Shown piece by piece: positions 5,478 through 7,844 of a stretch of DNA of 7,844 bases (its first letter is position 1; every line of letters starts with the position of its first letter). The notes beneath the pieces are model-generated. The model did no database searches. It had not been told where the DNA came from and worked only from the letters and a program-made list of their open reading frames with translations. This stretch comes from Candidatus Poseidoniaceae archaeon (GTDB lineage Archaea; Thermoplasmatota; Poseidoniia; Poseidoniales; Poseidoniaceae), in contig JAQXFM010000353.1 in assembly GCA_029250305.1 (NCBI GenBank), positions 1 to 7,844 of the forward strand, in the 5' to 3' direction. Position numbers and translations under genes: made by a program.

Positions 5478-7844
5478 TCATGAACCGGTCTGACGTGAAT
5501 CGTATCGAATCGGCGAGGAGTCACCACGAACACCATCTTCTTCATCGTCATGAACTTCGAACCAGTCGACCATCCAGTCGCCGTCAGTATCCCAGTTTGT
5601 TGGGTCGGTACCTTCAGCGATGTGATCGTTATCGAAGTCGAGCAAATACCAGCCAAATTCATGTTCGCCTACTGAACGAACTGGCGAAGAATATGGGGAA
5701 GCTTGGTAGTAAATTTCCCACGCATCGGTCCAGTTTCCAGCAAGGTGAACTTCATCATCACCAGAATCGAGAACGAGGAAATTCGTATCCTTGTCATCAA
5801 CAATGTAGGCAAATCGGATGTCGTTGGAAAAGGATTGATCCATTTTGAGGTAATTTTCCGTGCTTGCGCCGTTCTCATCAAGACCGAGCATAGCGGCTCT
5901 AAACTGCCACCATTCGAGGACAATTTCACCATCGTAAATCAAACCGCTCAGACGAACTGCATTCGGTGATGCGTAATCGGAGTTCGTGACAGCATAGAAT
6001 TCCTGGAAATTCGTGTACGGCTCGTAGACACAACCTGCCCCGGTGCAGTCCCAATTTCCATCTTGGTCAGGGTCAAGGTTTGCATCGAGAGGGTTTGCCG
6101 GATTGAGCGTGAACCATGTGAAGGTCAAATCGGGCCTGCTGAGTGCCCCACCTGCACCTTGCTGAGACAATGGCAAGCAAGAATTCGTATCTGTATCACA
6201 TGCACCGCCGGTGGCGGCGTCAATCCAAACAACTCGAATCCTCAAATATGAACTAAAGTTGTCATTCGATTCATTCCATGCCTTGGCATATTCATACCAA
6301 TCTGGAATCATATCACCATCGGTGTCGTTGTCACTCGGATTGATGCCATACTTAAACACTTCACGGCCATCAGAGAGGTTGAAGTCTCGGTCATGGGCAG
6401 TCACTGCGCCGTTCACCACGGTCGTGGTGTAAGTAACACTGTCGCCATCTGAGTCATTCAAATCCGGTCGAGTTTGGTTGTCCCATTCCATCCAGTTGGT
6501 GAAAGGAAGGTCCCCAAGACCAGGCTGAATAACATCGCTCGAAGGCGTGAAAATACGCCCGCTCCATGTGCCTTGGTCGGCTGGAATATCAAACGCAGTT
6601 CTTCCATACCAACCGTCTTGGTCACCGTCGTAATCGACGTCCCAAGGATTGATTGGATTCGACGCCCAGTGGTTAATTGTCGTCGCATCTTCCATGCCGT
6701 AGAGAGCATAGCAGTATTCCCAACCATCTGAAATTCCATCGCCATCGGAGTCATCGCTTGTTGGATCCGCTACACCAATGAGTGTTCGATTGAAATTGTC
6801 GAAGTTGAATTCGTTGATCTTTTCCATTCGATCAGCACTGTCCTGGGATTTTTCCACGAAATCATCGTAAATTGCATCCTTGGCTTGAACAAGGCTCATA
6901 CCAGTTTCTTCCATGTATGCGTTCATTGCATCTTCACCGAAGTCAATGATTCCAAGGGCAGCAGGTACAGAAGACCGTTCGAGGTATTTACCCCATGTGC
7001 GAGATTCCCATTCACGTAGATTGCTGAAGGTTTCATTTTGGCTGATTGTACCATCGCCGTTGCAATCGAAACTGTCTCCATCTGTGTCAAGGTTGACATC
7101 ATTATCGATGAGTGGGTTCATGCTCCAACGGTTCTGGTCCAAGTTCCACGCAGTGAACCAATACTCAAATCCGTCATACATTCCATCGCCGTCCGTGTCA
7201 GGATTGGTTGGATCGGTCATTCCCAAAAGAATCGAAATGATTGCGTTTGGTGGTTCGCCTTGTTGCCATCCATTGAAGTCAGTCAGTAACCGCTTTCCAC
7301 GGGTCTCTTTCGTGATGAGAATGTTGAACACACGCTGAGCTTTCTCCGTCGCTTGTTGCGCATCCCCATCGATGTGGAGCAGTGGAGCATCGCTTGGATG
7401 ATCGATTCCATTTTCAGGATTGGAGGAGGCGAGCGCAAATTCTTGCGCATCGATCAAGCCGTCTTCATCGCCGTCGAAATCGCCGTCGCCAGCGACCAGT
7501 GGATTCAGCGTCCATGTTTCTGCGGAGAGGTTCCATGCGGTGAACAGGTGTTCGATGCCGTCAAGCATGCCGTCACCATCGGTGTCAACGTTGTTCGGGT
7601 CTGAAGTCCAACCGCTGATGTTGATTTGATCCTGCGTCAAGAATGAACCAAACGAAGCAGTCGTTGAGATGCTTGGCCATTGTTGCAGTGCAAACGCTTG
7701 GCCAACGGTTGTAACAAACCATTGAGGAGACGATCGGTTTGCATCCGTTTCGCTGTATTCCGGGGCAATGGCATTGTATTCTTCCCAATTGGCCATACCG
7801 TCATCGTCAGCGTCTTGCCAACGGTCAGAGGCATCAAGTGGATT
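5478..7844 (-). CDS. Secreted thrombospondin type 3-like calcium-repeat protein, 5' end outside the window
   Basis: The frame stays open to the right edge. The 16 codons upstream of the Met at 7796 encode a continuing repeat (NPLDASDRWQDADDDG), so that Met is internal and the true start is off the window. The visible part is 788 residues with a TGA stop. It carries at least six units of the type DP-x3-DxDGDGxxDGxE followed by a linker and a second DxDxDG loop, spaced about 130-150 residues apart. These resemble thrombospondin type 3 and dockerin calcium loops, with Asp/Asn side chains at alternating positions and a following Glu. Spacers are helical or mixed; residues 261-343, counted from 7796, are the most helix-like. 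Residues 605-719 form a non-repeat region I do not recognise. There is no transmembrane helix, sortase motif or other anchor at the C-terminus. A rigid, calcium-loaded extracellular rod is the likely structure. Its function is unknown, and a missing N-terminal enzyme domain cannot be excluded. Confidence 0.93.
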   Translation of the reverse strand, partial: NPLDASDRWQDADDDGMANWEEYNAIAPEYSETDANRSSPQWFVTTVGQAFALQQWPSISTTASFGSFLTQDQINISGWTSDPNNVDTDGDGMLDGIEHLFTAWNLSAETWTLNPLVAGDGDFDGDEDGLIDAQEFALASSNPENGIDHPSDAPLLHIDGDAQQATEKAQRVFNILITKETRGKRLLTDFNGWQQGEPPNAIISILLGMTDPTNPDTDGDGMYDGFEYWFTAWNLDQNRWSMNPLIDNDVNLDTDGDSFDCNGDGTISQNETFSNLREWESRTWGKYLERSSVPAALGIIDFGEDAMNAYMEETGMSLVQAKDAIYDDFVEKSQDSADRMEKINEFNFDNFNRTLIGVADPTSDDSDGDGISDGWEYCYALYGMEDATTINHWASNPINPWDVDYDGDQDGWYGRTAFDIPADQGTWSGRIFTPSSDVIQPGLGDLPFTNWMEWDNQTRPDLNDSDGDSVTYTTTVVNGAVTAHDRDFNLSDGREVFKYGINPSDNDTDGDMIPDWYEYAKAWNESNDNFSSYLRIRVVWIDAATGGACDTDTNSCLPLSQQGAGGALSRPDLTFTWFTLNPANPLDANLDPDQDGNWDCTGAGCVYEPYTNFQEFYAVTNSDYASPNAVRLSGLIYDGEIVLEWWQFRAAMLGLDENGASTENYLKMDQSFSNDIRFAYIVDDKDTNFLVLDSGDDEVHLAGNWTDAWEIYYQASPYSSPVRSVGEHEFGWYLLDFDNDHIAEGTDPTNWDTDGDWMVDWFEVHDDEEDGVRGDSSPIRYDSRQTGS
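5532..5639 (-). repeat. Last calcium-repeat unit, first half only
   Basis: Residues 720-755 read DFDNDHIAEG, then DPTNWDTDGDWMVDWFE and DDEEDG. The linker and second loop seen in units 1-3 are missing, and the protein stops 17 residues later. The loop has Trp in place of the usual second Gly. Confidence 0.78.
5997..6470 (-). repeat. Diverged calcium-repeat units 4a and 4b with an internal insertion
   Basis: Unit 4a (residues 443-453) has the loop NDSDGDS with the second half replaced by unrelated sequence. Unit 4b starts at residue 486 with NPSDNDTDGDMIPDWYEY and AKAWN. It is then interrupted by about 45 residues (515-560) carrying Cys533 and Cys540, and resumes with TLNPANPLDANLDPDQDG and a further Cys pair (584, 589), ending in FQEF at residue 600. 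Confidence 0.75.
6600..6767 (-). repeat. Calcium-repeat unit 3
   Basis: Residues 344-399 read DPTSDDSDGDGISDGWE, then an altered linker with YALYG, then SNPINPWDVDYDGDQDGW. The loops are kept, but the linker has diverged from units 1 and 2. Confidence 0.85.
7005..7214 (-). repeat. Calcium-repeat unit 2 (canonical)
   Basis: Residues 195-264 read DPTNPDTDGDGMYDGFE, then FTAWNL, then SMNPL, then NLDTDGDSFDCNGDGTI and a Glu. The second half has two overlapping loops and one Cys (245). It is the closest match to unit 1. Confidence 0.88.
7437..7601 (-). repeat. Calcium-repeat unit 1 (canonical)
   Basis: Residues 66-120, counted from 7796, read DPNNVDTDGDGMLDGIE, then FTAWNL, then TLNPL, then a second loop DFDGDEDGLIDAQEF. 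Both calcium loops keep their acidic positions. The DNA of the first half (7531-7601) aligns without gaps with that of the next unit (7143-7214), 387 bases apart. Confidence 0.88.
7773..7844 (-). repeat. Calcium-repeat unit, second half only, at the window edge
   Basis: The sequence NPLDASDRWQDADDDG followed by MANWEEYN matches the second half of the composite unit (NPL, short spacer, DxDxDG loop, Glu). The first half must lie beyond the right edge, so the protein has at least one more unit upstream. Confidence 0.8.

Noticed and set aside
5466..5494. Inverted repeat gtcaga / tctgac spanning the stop codon of the calcium-repeat gene
   Set aside because: The stem is only 6 bp with a 17-base loop, and no T-run follows on the minus strand, so it does not support a terminator.
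5520..5528. RGD tripeptide near the C-terminus of the calcium-repeat protein
   Set aside because: Three residues are expected by chance in an Asp/Gly-rich protein, and an integrin-type partner makes no sense for a free-living archaeon.
7794..7796. ATG at 7796 as the start of the calcium-repeat gene
   Set aside because: The frame is open for 16 more codons to the edge, and these encode an in-phase repeat segment. The Met lies inside a calcium loop and has no signal peptide after it.
5532..7844. Recurrent DNA words such as ccatcgccgtcggtgtc read as a possible CRISPR or satellite array
   Set aside because: The copies are degenerate, irregularly spaced at codon multiples, and explained by repeated DTDGDGM coding sequence.

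Overview
The window holds two very large, co-directional minus-strand genes that fill almost all of it, so it reads right to left. Both encode extracytoplasmic surface proteins, and I recognise no enzyme in either. The features point to a marine archaeon of the Marine Group II type (Poseidoniales, Thermoplasmatota-related). The evidence is giant secreted proteins built from Asp-rich calcium-loop repeats (DxDGDGxxDGxE), a signal-peptide protein anchored by one transmembrane helix near its C-terminus, and a Pro/Ala-rich cytoplasmic tail ending in a Trp-rich 'GLPxGWTxxQW' motif. I remember that tail motif from membrane proteins of this group. By eye the base composition is about half G+C. The taxonomic assignment is inference; no marker gene is present.

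Layout in the direction of transcription: (1) 7844 to 5478, the 3' part of an open reading frame that runs in from beyond the right edge (788 codons plus stop). It encodes a secreted protein with a series of thrombospondin type 3-like or dockerin-like calcium-binding units separated by helical or mixed spacers. It ends without any membrane or wall anchor. (2) 5477 to 5435, a 43-base spacer with no recognisable terminator, TATA box or Shine-Dalgarno sequence. (3) 5434 to 2, a complete 1810-residue protein: signal peptide, beta-rich N-terminal domain, a beta-propeller-like region, two similar beta-sandwich modules, an archaeal-type surface domain, a long series of Ig-like domains with paired cysteines and one calcium loop, a CARDB-like domain, a transmembrane helix and a cytoplasmic tail.

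The close spacing and shared direction suggest one transcript. A plausible reading, not proven here, is that a calcium-stiffened secreted protein and a membrane-anchored protein act together at the cell surface, for example in adhesion to particles or polymers. No RNA genes, mobile elements, CRISPR arrays, origins or attachment sites were seen, and no stretch above 50 bases lacks a gene except the window-edge base.
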